A stretch of 54,700 nt of DNA from Lachnospiraceae bacterium (lineage in GTDB: Bacteria; Bacillota; Clostridia; Lachnospirales; Lachnospiraceae): NCBI GenBank assembly GCA_011959925.1, contig BLMD01000280.1, forward strand, positions 1 through 54,700, written 5' to 3'. Made by a program: the position numbers and the translations under genes. Below the pieces are notes generated by a model, which saw nothing but the letters and a program-made list of their open reading frames with translations, did not search any database and was not told the DNA's origin. Of this stretch, positions 23,422 to 31,033 are shown in pieces. Position 1 is the first letter of the stretch; each line of letters starts with the position of its first letter.

Positions 23422-24280
23422 CTAACAGCCGTATAGGTCGTGATTGACCTCGGCACGGTAATAACTGTCCATTGTTGCCGGGGCATTATACAGCTCTGCC
23501 AGCAGGTATGCCTTGATATTTCCGACTTTTGTGGTGTTCTTGTCAATACAGTCAAAGACATACTCCAGGTGGCCGGAATTGATCTTCAGGAAACGGCCCT
23601 TTACCACCTCCCTGGGAAAATCATCCCCGGCAATACGGATATATGGCCGCTTGGACAAAACAACTTCAAGCATAAGCTCCATAGTCTCGTCTAAGCGTTC
23701 TTTCCCATAACGGGAAACCATACAGTCATACTCAATATTTTCTTTAATGATCTCGCGGTAGGCGTCTGTCAGCTCTATCCGGGCGGCCTGCCGCCTCCGG
23801 CTCTGCCGGATAGATTGATTGATGGGTCCTTGATATATCCGTTTTTGATTTTTTAGTCCTTAGTGGATTAGTATTTAATTGTGTGGGATTTTCCTGTCCA
23901 GGTTCGGCCTGTTCAGGTTTTGCCTGTCCTGGATTTACCTGTCTTGGATTTTCCCGTTTAGGTGAATACTCCCGTTTTTCAGCATTTACAGGCTTTTCAT
24001 GGATCGTATACTCAATGTCTCCGAGCTGTCCGTTCCCATAGCGGAGGCGCTGCCTGGTGAGATACCCGTGCCGCTCCAGCTCTTTCAGGGCGGTAGTGAT
24101 CGAATCCACGCCATCCTTACAGATATGGGCGAGCCCCTTTGTGGTATAATCCCAATCTTCCGGCAGCGACAGCATGAGCGAGAGGAGCCCCTTTGCCTTT
24201 AAGGACAGTTCCGTATTGCGCAGGTGGTGGTTGCACATGATCGTGAAGTCCTTTGTTTTTTCTACCCGGAATACAGCCAT
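23422..24280 (-). pseudogene. Element replication initiator-like gene (HTH plus DUF6017) with frameshift
   Basis: From the ATG at 24280 the protein opens with a helix-turn-helix domain (FRVEKTKDFTIMCNHHLRNT, LSLKAKGLLSLMLSLPEDWD, ITTALKELERHGYL). A low-complexity linker of repeated PGQ-like units follows (RQVNPGQAKPEQAEPGQENP). The frame then slips near 23785 in a GC-rich run; the next frame reads RIELTDAYREIIKENIEYDC and the DUF6017 tail, ending AELYNAPATMDSYYRAEVNH. One base indel restores a single gene of about 285 residues. Such proteins are common on Clostridia mobilizable elements. The tail is the same family as the fragment at 3.6-3.8 kb. Confidence 0.75.
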
Positions 24281-24309
24281 AACAAAAACCTCCTTCCTTT
24301 TCCTCCGGG

Positions 24310-24540
24310 TTACAAGGCGCGGTCCCTGCGGTCATAGTGCAGATGGCCGCCCGGTGCAACCTTCGCATGGTTTTTCAGTCTGACCTCGCCCCGTTCCTGG
24401 CTGTCTAAAAATTTCTGGTAGCCGGCATCCGTAAGGAACAGGCGCATCTTGTCGCCTTTATCCCCGACAGGGGCTTTACCTGAAAGCACGTCAAAGACAA
24501 TCATGTGCTTTACTTCCGGGTCAAAGCGCTCCAGAGCCAT
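24310..24540 (-). CDS. Conserved element-associated small protein
   Basis: A 76-residue protein starting at the ATG at 24540 (MALERFDPEVKHMIVFDVLS), preceded by AAGGGGTATGAC. It continues KMRLFLTDAGYQKFLDSQER and ends with NHAKVAPGGHLHYDRRD. It is soluble and basic. I recognise it as a small protein that repeatedly travels next to the initiator gene on such elements, but its activity is unknown. It lies 18 bases downstream of the next gene on the same strand. Confidence 0.7.
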   Translation of the reverse strand: MALERFDPEVKHMIVFDVLSGKAPVGDKGDKMRLFLTDAGYQKFLDSQERGEVRLKNHAKVAPGGHLHYDRRDRAL

Positions 24541-24558
24541 GATGTCATACCCCTTCAA

Positions 24559-24834
24559 TTACTCCGCGCCGGATTTCTGCCTGGCCTCTGCCAGTAGTTC
24601 CCCCATCGTCTTAGGTCCTGCCGGAATCCGGTAGTTTTTCCGAATATCCTGAATGAGCGCCAGACAGTCTTTTTCCGGCATGGCGTCCAGCTTTCGCATA
24701 AGCTCCTCCGCCGTTTTCCTCTTTACCGGGTCCGGTATATAGGGGAGGCACATGCGCAGCTCATAAGTGACATCTGATTTCCCATAGCCTTCCGTCTGGA
24801 AGATCAGGCGCTTTTCCATTTCGTTCAGTTCCAT
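24559..24834 (-). CDS. Transposon-transfer assisting-like small protein
   Basis: A 91-residue acidic, helical protein starting at the ATG at 24834 (MELNEMEKRLIFQTEGYGKS) after AGAAAGGAGATTCAT. It ends PKTMGELLAEARQKSGAE. The shape and context resemble the small putative transposon-transfer assisting proteins of clostridial elements. That assignment is by analogy. It is the first gene of the leftward set inside the inserted element. Confidence 0.65.
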   Translation of the reverse strand: MELNEMEKRLIFQTEGYGKSDVTYELRMCLPYIPDPVKRKTAEELMRKLDAMPEKDCLALIQDIRKNYRIPAGPKTMGELLAEARQKSGAE

Positions 24835-25094
24835 ATGAATCTCCTTTCTCCTGAAAATGGATATGAAAAAAGGGCGTCCACATATAAAAGTGAAACGCCC
24901 ACGGCAATCAGCGGCCAGGCAATACACCGGACCGCTGGCGTTATTAAATTTTGTCGTTAATGAAACAGCCTCCTTTTTTCGATATTTTTCTCGTCAGATT
25001 TCAACTTGGAAAAGGAATTGAATAAATGACGGCAAACGCTCAAACCCCTTGAAAATAAAGGCTTTTTCCGTTTGTCGTTATTATACCGTAATGG

Positions 25095-25265
25095 CACACG
25101 GCGGCAACGAACATGCACCAACTCACCGGCGACTTTTACACGGTAGGCGAAGTGCTGGATGCCTACCATGCCGCCGTACACCCCCAGCCAAAACAGGCGC
25201 GACAAACCACCCCGAAACAGGATAAACAGACGTCCAAGAGAAAATCCCCTGAAATGACGCTGTAA
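25095..25265 (+). pseudogene. Tyrosine integrase, C-terminal piece (right of insertion)
   Basis: In frame with the left half through the shared CAC codon, this reads TAATNMHQLTGDFYTVGEVL, then DAYHAAVHPQPKQ and a lysine-rich end, stopping at TAA 25263-25265. GEVLGHT would be the expected continuation; here EVL jumps to DAYHAAV, so the stretch with the second conserved His and the catalytic Tyr has been deleted as well. The integrase was thus inactive even before, or lost this part after, the insertion. Confidence 0.85.
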
Positions 25266-25686
25266 CGGCATATCCCGGCAGCGTATTTCATAGCTTCTCA
25301 AAGACTTTCGGTGAATGTGGGCACCATTTCACCGAAAATAGCGCTTTCAACCAGGACATGGAAAAGGCCGCAAAACCCTGTAACCATGCAGCTTTGCGGC
25401 ACTTTAGCGTTCATATAAAACACATTGAAAATGACACGAAAATTTACTATTTTTTATCCTATTCTCCATACAGCGTATGGAATGTCCCTGTCAAACCGGC
25501 ACATACTCTCTTTCGGAAATCTTTTTACAGATTGTAACCGCCGTGAGATTGTACTATAATATGTTACAAACCGGATCATCCTAAGGATGACCGTATGACT
25601 TATCGCTGCGTCCCCTCCACAGAAACGAGAGGGAAACGACGCAGCCGCACAACATAAGAACCGCGTACCATAAAGGAGGCAGCACA
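25266..25686 (+). promoter_or_regulatory. Element edge, hairpins, and promoter with structured leader for the amidohydrolase
   Basis: No gene is seen in these 420 bases. TTTCGGTGAA at 25306-25315 pairs with TTCACCGAAA at 25328-25337, and GCCGCAAA at 25367-25374 pairs with TTTGCGGC at 25393-25400; these may be terminator-like ends of the element. A promoter TTGTAA (25532-25537), 17 bases, TATAAT (25555-25560) fits the downstream gene. Its leader of about 120 bases has a strong hairpin, GCTGCGTC at 25605-25612 against GACGCAGC at 25638-25645, with an inner CCTC/GAGG pair. I do not recognise a known riboswitch. Confidence 0.6.
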
Positions 25687-26535
25687 ATGATCATTGATTT
25701 TCATACTCACACGTTTCCGGACGCCATTTCCGAAAAAGTTCTGGCAAAACTAAGCAGGCTATCGCACACAAAATACTTCACGGACGGCTCCGTACGCGGT
25801 CTTACCGCTTCCATGAAAAAAGCTTCCGTTGACTATTCCGTCAATCTTCCCGTTATGACAAGCGCCGAGCAGGTGGAAAAAGTCAATTCCGCGCTGATTG
25901 CTCAAAAAGAAACGCTGATGGAACAGGGAATTCTTACGTTCGGGGGAATGCATCCCGAATACGAAAATTTTAAAAACGAGCTGATCCGGCTGCGGCAGCA
26001 TCATGTTCCTGGAATTAAAATCCATCCTGCATACCAGAATACGGATATTGACGACAGTAAAATGATGCGTATCATAGATTTTGCCTCGGAACAGGGACTG
26101 ATCGTGCTGACCCACGCCGGCATTGACATCGGTATCTACGACCGCAATTATACTTCTACACGGCAGATCTTAAGAATCATAGATGAAATCCGTCCGGAAA
26201 AATTTGTCCTCGCCCATATGGGAAACTGGGGTTTATGGGAAGATGTGGAACGCGATCTTGCCGGCGCTCCCGTCTGGTTTGATACGGCGTTTGCCATCGG
26301 AGACATCACGCCGGACGATGCAGGCAGCGGCACGCCTTATCTTTCCAGTAATTTAAAAGACGAAGACTTCATCCGTATCGTCAGAAAACACGGCGCCGAT
26401 AAAATCCTCTTTGCCACAGATTCTCCCTGGGAAGACCAGACCGATTATGTAAAACGAATCGAATCTCTTCCGTTATCCTACAAAGAAAGACAGATGATCT
26501 TTGGAGAAAACGCAGAAAAACTACTGTTTCCGTAA
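25687..26535 (+). CDS. Metal-dependent amidohydrolase, TIM-barrel
   Basis: A 282-residue cytoplasmic hydrolase. HTH at residues 6-8 (DFHTHTFPD) is the metal-binding HxH. Further ligands are likely in VPGIKIHPAYQ, IVLTHAGID and VLAHMGNWG. The catalytic-type Asp is in ILFATDSPWED. The C-terminal KERQMIFGENAEKLL is typical of the amidohydrolase_2 / TatD-like proteins. The reaction is not identifiable; relatives act as decarboxylases or hydrolases of small molecules. The start has a perfect AAAGGAGGCAGCACA. It has its own promoter at 25532-25560 and is convergent with the AraC gene. Confidence 0.85.
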   Translation: MIIDFHTHTFPDAISEKVLAKLSRLSHTKYFTDGSVRGLTASMKKASVDYSVNLPVMTSAEQVEKVNSALIAQKETLMEQGILTFGGMHPEYENFKNELIRLRQHHVPGIKIHPAYQNTDIDDSKMMRIIDFASEQGLIVLTHAGIDIGIYDRNYTSTRQILRIIDEIRPEKFVLAHMGNWGLWEDVERDLAGAPVWFDTAFAIGDITPDDAGSGTPYLSSNLKDEDFIRIVRKHGADKILFATDSPWEDQTDYVKRIESLPLSYKERQMIFGENAEKLLFP

Positions 26536-26539
26536 AACC

Positions 26540-27445
26540 TCAGCTTTCACTTCCGACCGTGTCTTTCCGATACTGCGACGGCGTGCACCCATACATCTGC
26601 CGAAACGATCTGGTAAAATAACTCATTTCCTGAAAACCGCACTGACTGCCGATTACAGTGATCGGCGCATCCGTCGTTTTTAAGAATTCCGCCGCGCACT
26701 GCAACCGGTAATTCTTTAAATAAGCGATCGGCGTTACGCCGATCGTCTGACGGAAGCAGCGCATACATTCGCTTTCACTGACAGAAGCGCTCTCTGCAAT
26801 CTGCCGAATCGTAATCGTCTGATCAAAATGCTGCTGCATATATTTCAGCATAATTTTCATGCGCGCATTCTGACGCAGAAACTTTTCCGAATACATGTTG
26901 GAAGAAAGGGGACGATTTCGCTGGATCATTCCGATACATTCTGACAGCTCGTTTCTTGCAGCGATTTCATACAGTTCCTCTTCCTTCACACAAACTTCCC
27001 ATGCCCTGCGGATATGCGAAATCATCGTCTGCTGCCAGGGAATCGAACGGTTCAAAAACAATCCGGAAAACGCGGGATCGGAAATCACCGGCTTTACATA
27101 TTTCTGCCAGAACACACTCTCCATGCTCCCTCCCACCAGACGGGGATGAAATACCATACAGCGCTCTTTCATCGGAACATCGGAAGCTTTTTCTACCATA
27201 TGCAAAATCCCGGAATTGATCAAACAGCCGTTTCCTTCCGTCACTTCATACTGCTCGGAAGAAAACCGAACGACCGCACTTCCCTGTTCGATTACGAGCA
27301 CCTCGATTTCCTCATGCCAGTGCCACGGAACGGGAAGCGTTTCGTTCCCATTCAGATAACACGCCACCGGAAAGGCAAAGGACCCGTGTTCTTTTACTTC
27401 TCTTTTCTGCTCGTCTGTGATACATCCGCATAACGCAATCATCAT
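26540..27445 (-). CDS. AraC-family regulator with cupin sensing domain
   Basis: A regulator of about 301 residues. The N-terminal half is a cupin-like fold (VPWHWHEEIEVLVIEQGSAV, with VTEGNGCLINSGILHMVEK). The C-terminal 100 residues have both AraC helix-turn-helix motifs (TIRQIAESASVSESECMRCF and PITVIGSQCGFQEMSYFTRS, then FRQMYGCTPSQYR). The start is one of three close ATGs around 27436-27445 after GGAGGGA; a GTG at 27469 has no ribosome site. It is divergent from the MATE gene at 27627 and is the likely regulator of it, in response to a sugar or similar small ligand. Confidence 0.9.
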   Translation of the reverse strand: MMIALCGCITDEQKREVKEHGSFAFPVACYLNGNETLPVPWHWHEEIEVLVIEQGSAVVRFSSEQYEVTEGNGCLINSGILHMVEKASDVPMKERCMVFHPRLVGGSMESVFWQKYVKPVISDPAFSGLFLNRSIPWQQTMISHIRRAWEVCVKEEELYEIAARNELSECIGMIQRNRPLSSNMYSEKFLRQNARMKIMLKYMQQHFDQTITIRQIAESASVSESECMRCFRQTIGVTPIAYLKNYRLQCAAEFLKTTDAPITVIGSQCGFQEMSYFTRSFRQMYGCTPSQYRKDTVGSES

Positions 27446-27464
27446 TCCCTCCAAACTATCTCCG

Positions 27465-27486
27465 CCCACTGTGGGAGAACGTTCTC
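27465..27486. promoter_or_regulatory. Two adjoining palindromes in the AraC/MATE divergent region
   Basis: CCCAC-t-GTGGG at 27465-27475 is followed directly by GAGAACGTTCTC at 27475-27486, a perfect 12-base palindrome. They lie just upstream of the AraC start. AraC proteins normally bind direct repeats, so the palindromes may serve another factor or an mRNA hairpin. Confidence 0.5.
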
Positions 27487-27626
27487 TCTATGCTTGATTT
27501 TGACAGTTTTGTACTATTATATGGCAGAATACTTCTAAAAAGCAATCGTTTTTGGTGATATACTCTCACTGAAACCGCAGGAAGCATTCCATAACAAAAC
27601 CAGAAAATGAAAAAGGAGAGTTTGTC

Positions 27627-29000
27627 ATGAATCGTGAATTCTATAAAAAATTATTGTCGCTTGTGCTGCCGATTGCCTTTCAGCAGTTTATGCTCTCTTT
27701 GGTCAGCGCATCGGATGCACTGATGCTCGGACTGATCAGCCAGGACGCGCTTTCCGCCGTCTCGCTTGCAGGGCAAGTGACTTTTTTGTTTAACCTGTTT
27801 TTAACGGCGTTTTCCATGGGAACCAGTATGCTGGCCGCACAGTATTGGGGAAAGGGCGACAAAGAATCGTTGGAAAAGATACTGGCCTTTGTTCTGCGCA
27901 TCTGTCTTATCGTATCTTTTGTATTTTTTATCGGCACACTCTGTTTCCCGCGGCAGCTGATGTATTGTTTCACATCGGAATCCGGGTTAATCAACGGCGG
28001 AGCCGCATACCTTAAGGCATCGGCAATTTCTTACCTTCTGTGCGGCGTATCACAGATCTATCTGTGTATCATGAAAAACACCGGCTGTGCAGTAAAAAGC
28101 ACGCTGATCAGTTCTACCGCCGTTATCATCAATCTCTCGCTGAATGCCGCTTTGATTTTCGGACTCTGGAAATTTCCCGCTTTGGGAATCGCCGGAGCCG
28201 CATATGCAACGGTGATCGCAAGAGCCGCAGAGATGCTCTGGGCGGTTTTTGATTCTACAGGAGCCGAAAGAATCCGCTTAAGATTCCGTTTCTTTCTCCA
28301 TGCAGATCATGCATTAAAAACATCCTATCGGAGATATTCGCTGCCGATTTTAGGAAATCAACTGGCGTGGGGATGTGGATTTATGATGTATTCGGTAGTC
28401 ATGGGACATATGGGAAGCGACGCCGTAGCAGCAAACTCCATTGCCAATATCGCAAAAAACCTGATGATCTGTTTTTGCATCGGTATTGCAAACGGCGGCA
28501 GCATCCTGATCGGAAATGAACTCGGTGCCGGAAAACTAAAACAGGCAAAAGAATACGGTGGGAAATTATGCCGGATTTCGATTGCCGGAGGCATAGCGTC
28601 CGGAGCTTTATTGCTTCTGTGCTCTCCGGTAATTCTTCGTGTCGCTTCTCTGAATGCACAGGCATCCGAATACCTGACCTGGATGTTTTTTATCTGTTCT
28701 TATTATCTGGTCGGAAAATCTGTCAATTCCACGACGATCGGAGGAATTTTCAGCGCCGGAGGCGATACGCGGTTCGGTCTGATCTGCGACACCATAACGC
28801 TATGGTGCGTTACGGTACCGCTGGGATGCATTGCCGCCTTTGTCCTTCATTGGCCGGTACTCGCCGTCTATTTTGTACTCAACCTCGATGAAATCGTGAA
28901 ACTGCCCGCCGTTTACAAACACTATAAAGAGTATCGCTGGGTGAAAAATCTAACCAGTCCGCCGGACACCGCTCAAAAAACAACGGCAGAATGTTCCTAA
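27627..29000 (+). CDS. MATE family efflux transporter
   Basis: A 457-residue exporter with about 12 membrane helices. FQQFMLSLVSASDALMLGLI and GTSMLAAQYWGKGDKE are typical of the first half; the second half repeats the pattern (NQLAWGCGFMMYSVVMGHMG, IGNELGAGKLKQAKEYG). It ends with a hydrophilic tail. It is divergent from the AraC gene with about 180 bases between them. Start after AAAGGAGAGTTTGTC. It is only distantly similar to the MATE gene at 1.9-3.2 kb and probably has a different substrate. Confidence 0.93.
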   Translation: MNREFYKKLLSLVLPIAFQQFMLSLVSASDALMLGLISQDALSAVSLAGQVTFLFNLFLTAFSMGTSMLAAQYWGKGDKESLEKILAFVLRICLIVSFVFFIGTLCFPRQLMYCFTSESGLINGGAAYLKASAISYLLCGVSQIYLCIMKNTGCAVKSTLISSTAVIINLSLNAALIFGLWKFPALGIAGAAYATVIARAAEMLWAVFDSTGAERIRLRFRFFLHADHALKTSYRRYSLPILGNQLAWGCGFMMYSVVMGHMGSDAVAANSIANIAKNLMICFCIGIANGGSILIGNELGAGKLKQAKEYGGKLCRISIAGGIASGALLLLCSPVILRVASLNAQASEYLTWMFFICSYYLVGKSVNSTTIGGIFSAGGDTRFGLICDTITLWCVTVPLGCIAAFVLHWPVLAVYFVLNLDEIVKLPAVYKHYKEYRWVKNLTSPPDTAQKTTAECS

Positions 29001-29032
29001 AGAAGACGCAGAAACAGAACTCTACAAAAAAA

Positions 29033-29072
29033 CAGGGGACGATGCGGCCCATACAGGTCACATCCTCCCCTG
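29033..29072. terminator. Bidirectional terminator between convergent genes
   Basis: CAGGGGA at 29033-29039 pairs with TCCCCTG at 29066-29072, with inner GATG/CATC also pairing. A-rich sequence lies on the left and AAATTTTCCC on the right. It separates the MATE gene from the convergent ligase gene. Confidence 0.7.
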
Positions 29073-29092
29073 AAATTTTCCCTCAAAGCATC

Positions 29093-30394
29093 TTAATACA
29101 AATGCCTCTTATCAATGACGCGGACAGCTTTGCCCTCGCTTCTTGTAATCGTCTTCGGTTCTACCACCTTAACGTCTACCTTAATGCCAAGCATGGATTT
29201 CAATCCAGAAACAATCTTCTTTTCTCTTTCCGCGATTGTCTTTGTCGGATGTTCCGCCATTTCCGGCGTCAGCTCCACCTGCACCTCAATCGTATCGTTA
29301 TTGCCTACGCGGTCCACGACAATCTGGTAGTTCGCCTGATACCCCTGATTCAAAAGAACGGCTTCAATCTGGGATGGCCATACGTTGACGCCCTTAACAA
29401 CCATCATGTCGTCGCTTCTTCCTTTCGGCTTCATCATACGTATATGGGTACGTCCGCAGGAACATTTTTTTCTGGTCAGACGACAGAGATCACGGGTGCG
29501 GTAACGCATCAGCGGAAACGCTTTTTTCGTAATGCAAGTGAACACCAGCTCTCCTAACTCTCCCTCAGGAAGAACCTCTCCCGTATCCGGATGGATGATC
29601 TCGGCAATGAAATGATCTTCCTGAATGTGCATACCCGCCTGTTCTTCACATTCAAATGAAACGCCCGGTCCTGAAATTTCTGTCAGTCCGTAGATATCGT
29701 ATGCTTTAATGCCGAGGGATTCTTCGATATTACGGCGCATCTCTTCCGTCCATGGTTCGGCGCCGAAAATTCCGGCTTTCAATTTGATCTGGTCTTTGAT
29801 GCCTCTTTCGTTGACTGCTTCACCCAGATTTGCAGCATAGGAAGGCGTACAGCAAAGAATCGTAGAACCAAGGTCCGTCATAAACTGCAGCTGCCGCTCC
29901 GTATTTCCGGAGGACATCGGAAGCGTCAGGCAGCCGACTTTATGGGAACCGCCATTTAATCCGGGACCTCCGGTAAATAATCCGTATCCGTAGCAGACAT
30001 GGCAAACATCTTCTTTGGTTCCGCCCGCGGCAACGATCGCCCTTGCACAGCATTCTTCCCAGACATCGATATCTGCCTGCGTATAAAACGCAACGACGCG
30101 CCTTCCGGTCGTCCCGCTGGTAGACTGGATGCGTACACAGTCGGAAAGCGGCACGCCCAACAGTCCGTAAGGATACTGATCGCGAAGATCGTCTTTAGTA
30201 ATAAACGGAAGTTTGTGCAAATCGCCAATTCCCTTTATGTCTTCCGGCGTTACGCCCGCTTCCTCCATCTTGTCATGATAAAACTTGACATTGTCATACA
30301 CAAACTGCACCTGTTTTACCAGTCTTTCACTCTGAAGCGCCTGAAGCTGTTCTACCGGCATGGTTTCGATTTCCGGCTGATAATAATTTTTCAT
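29093..30394 (-). CDS. paaK: Phenylacetate-CoA ligase family (aryl acid-CoA ligase)
   Basis: A 433-residue adenylate-forming enzyme that activates phenylacetate or related aryl acids with ATP and CoA. The P-loop STSGTTGRRVVAFYT, the motif YDIYGLTEISGPGVSFEC, and the RYRTRDL hinge are present. KGRSDDMMVVKGVNVWPSQI is the conserved C-terminal part. The start is the ATG at 30394 after AGGAAGGATTGAAAAAC; a TTG lies nine bases upstream. It follows iorA and iorB on the same strand, spaced about 65 bases. With the ferredoxin oxidoreductase it would form acyl-CoA/acid pairs from aromatic 2-oxo acids, with ATP made by running the ligase backwards. That combination occurs in amino acid-fermenting anaerobes and archaea. 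Confidence 0.92.
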   Translation of the reverse strand: MKNYYQPEIETMPVEQLQALQSERLVKQVQFVYDNVKFYHDKMEEAGVTPEDIKGIGDLHKLPFITKDDLRDQYPYGLLGVPLSDCVRIQSTSGTTGRRVVAFYTQADIDVWEECCARAIVAAGGTKEDVCHVCYGYGLFTGGPGLNGGSHKVGCLTLPMSSGNTERQLQFMTDLGSTILCCTPSYAANLGEAVNERGIKDQIKLKAGIFGAEPWTEEMRRNIEESLGIKAYDIYGLTEISGPGVSFECEEQAGMHIQEDHFIAEIIHPDTGEVLPEGELGELVFTCITKKAFPLMRYRTRDLCRLTRKKCSCGRTHIRMMKPKGRSDDMMVVKGVNVWPSQIEAVLLNQGYQANYQIVVDRVGNNDTIEVQVELTPEMAEHPTKTIAEREKKIVSGLKSMLGIKVDVKVVEPKTITRSEGKAVRVIDKRHLY

Positions 30395-30458
30395 GTTTTT
30401 CAATCCTTCCTCTGTTCTTTTCTCGATATAAACGGCAGACCCTTTTCTATAAAATCGT

Positions 30459-31031
30459 TTATTCGTCTCCGCGTCCCAATAAAAATGCCTTCTGGTTCAT
30501 TTCCGCAAATTTGGCGGGCACGCATGCGTCGATCGCCTTCTGCCATTTTTCAAGCGGAATATCAAAATATCTCGATAAACGTCCCATCAGCACAAGATTG
30601 ACCGCCTTGGAAGACCCCGCCTCATTGGCAAGCGTCAGGCAGTCCATAGCGTCCACCTGTATGGAAAGCGACTGCATTTTTTCGATCAAATGCTCGGGAT
30701 ACAACGCCGCTCCCGTAATCACAGGCATCGGATCAATCTCCTGTGTATTTACCACGATTTTCCCGCCTTTTTTCAGATATTCCACATAACGGGCAGCTTC
30801 TAATTTTTCAAAGGAAACAATCACATCTGCTTCCCCTTTATCTATAATCGGAGAATATACTTTTTCCCCGAATCTTACATACGTGACTACGCTTCCGCCG
30901 CGCTGGCTCATACCGTGCACTTCGGACACTTTCACATCATATCCTTCCGACAAAAGCAGATGCCCCAAAAGTTTGCTGGCAAGCAGGGAACCTTGTCCGC
31001 CTACGCCGACAATCATAATATTCTTTGTCAT
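30459..31031 (-). CDS. iorB: Indolepyruvate:ferredoxin oxidoreductase, beta subunit
   Basis: A 190-residue gamma-type domain subunit. NIMIVGVGGQGSLLASKLLG, then EVHGMSQRGGSVVTYVRFG are signature segments, and SFEKLEAARYVEYLKKGG also fits. It pairs with IorA to oxidise indolepyruvate, phenylpyruvate and hydroxyphenylpyruvate to the aryl-acetyl-CoA with reduction of ferredoxin. It starts two bases after the iorA stop, so the two are one operon. Length matches the family. Confidence 0.95.
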   Translation of the reverse strand: MTKNIMIVGVGGQGSLLASKLLGHLLLSEGYDVKVSEVHGMSQRGGSVVTYVRFGEKVYSPIIDKGEADVIVSFEKLEAARYVEYLKKGGKIVVNTQEIDPMPVITGAALYPEHLIEKMQSLSIQVDAMDCLTLANEAGSSKAVNLVLMGRLSRYFDIPLEKWQKAIDACVPAKFAEMNQKAFLLGRGDE

Positions 31032-31033
31032 TT

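Larger units (their letters stand above)
20197..25097. mobile_element. Degenerate mobilizable element inserted in the integrase gene (about 4.9 kb)
   Basis: The two integrase halves share GGCAC at 20197-20201 and 25093-25097. Removing 4,896 bases rejoins HDLRH to TAATNMHQLT exactly in frame. Inside, almost all genes point left: two small transfer-associated genes, an initiator-like gene, a relaxase/primase remnant, a GntR-ABC cargo, KTR and DUF6440 genes, and at the far left the tail of a large serine recombinase that ends 100 bases from the boundary, the usual place for the enzyme that moves such elements. The ends carry related subterminal motifs: ACGACAAA at 20217-20224 and its complement at 25071-25078 (plus one at 24950-24957). 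The element appears immobile now because the recombinase is truncated. Confidence 0.8.

Noticed and set aside
24957-25301. Minus-strand Arg/Leu-rich ORF over the integrase tail
   Set aside because: It is antisense to the in-frame integrase C-terminus and has no homology pattern.
25454-25687. Minus-strand ORF upstream of the amidohydrolase
   Set aside because: It lies over the promoter and leader hairpin, with no ribosome site and Cys/Ser-rich translation.
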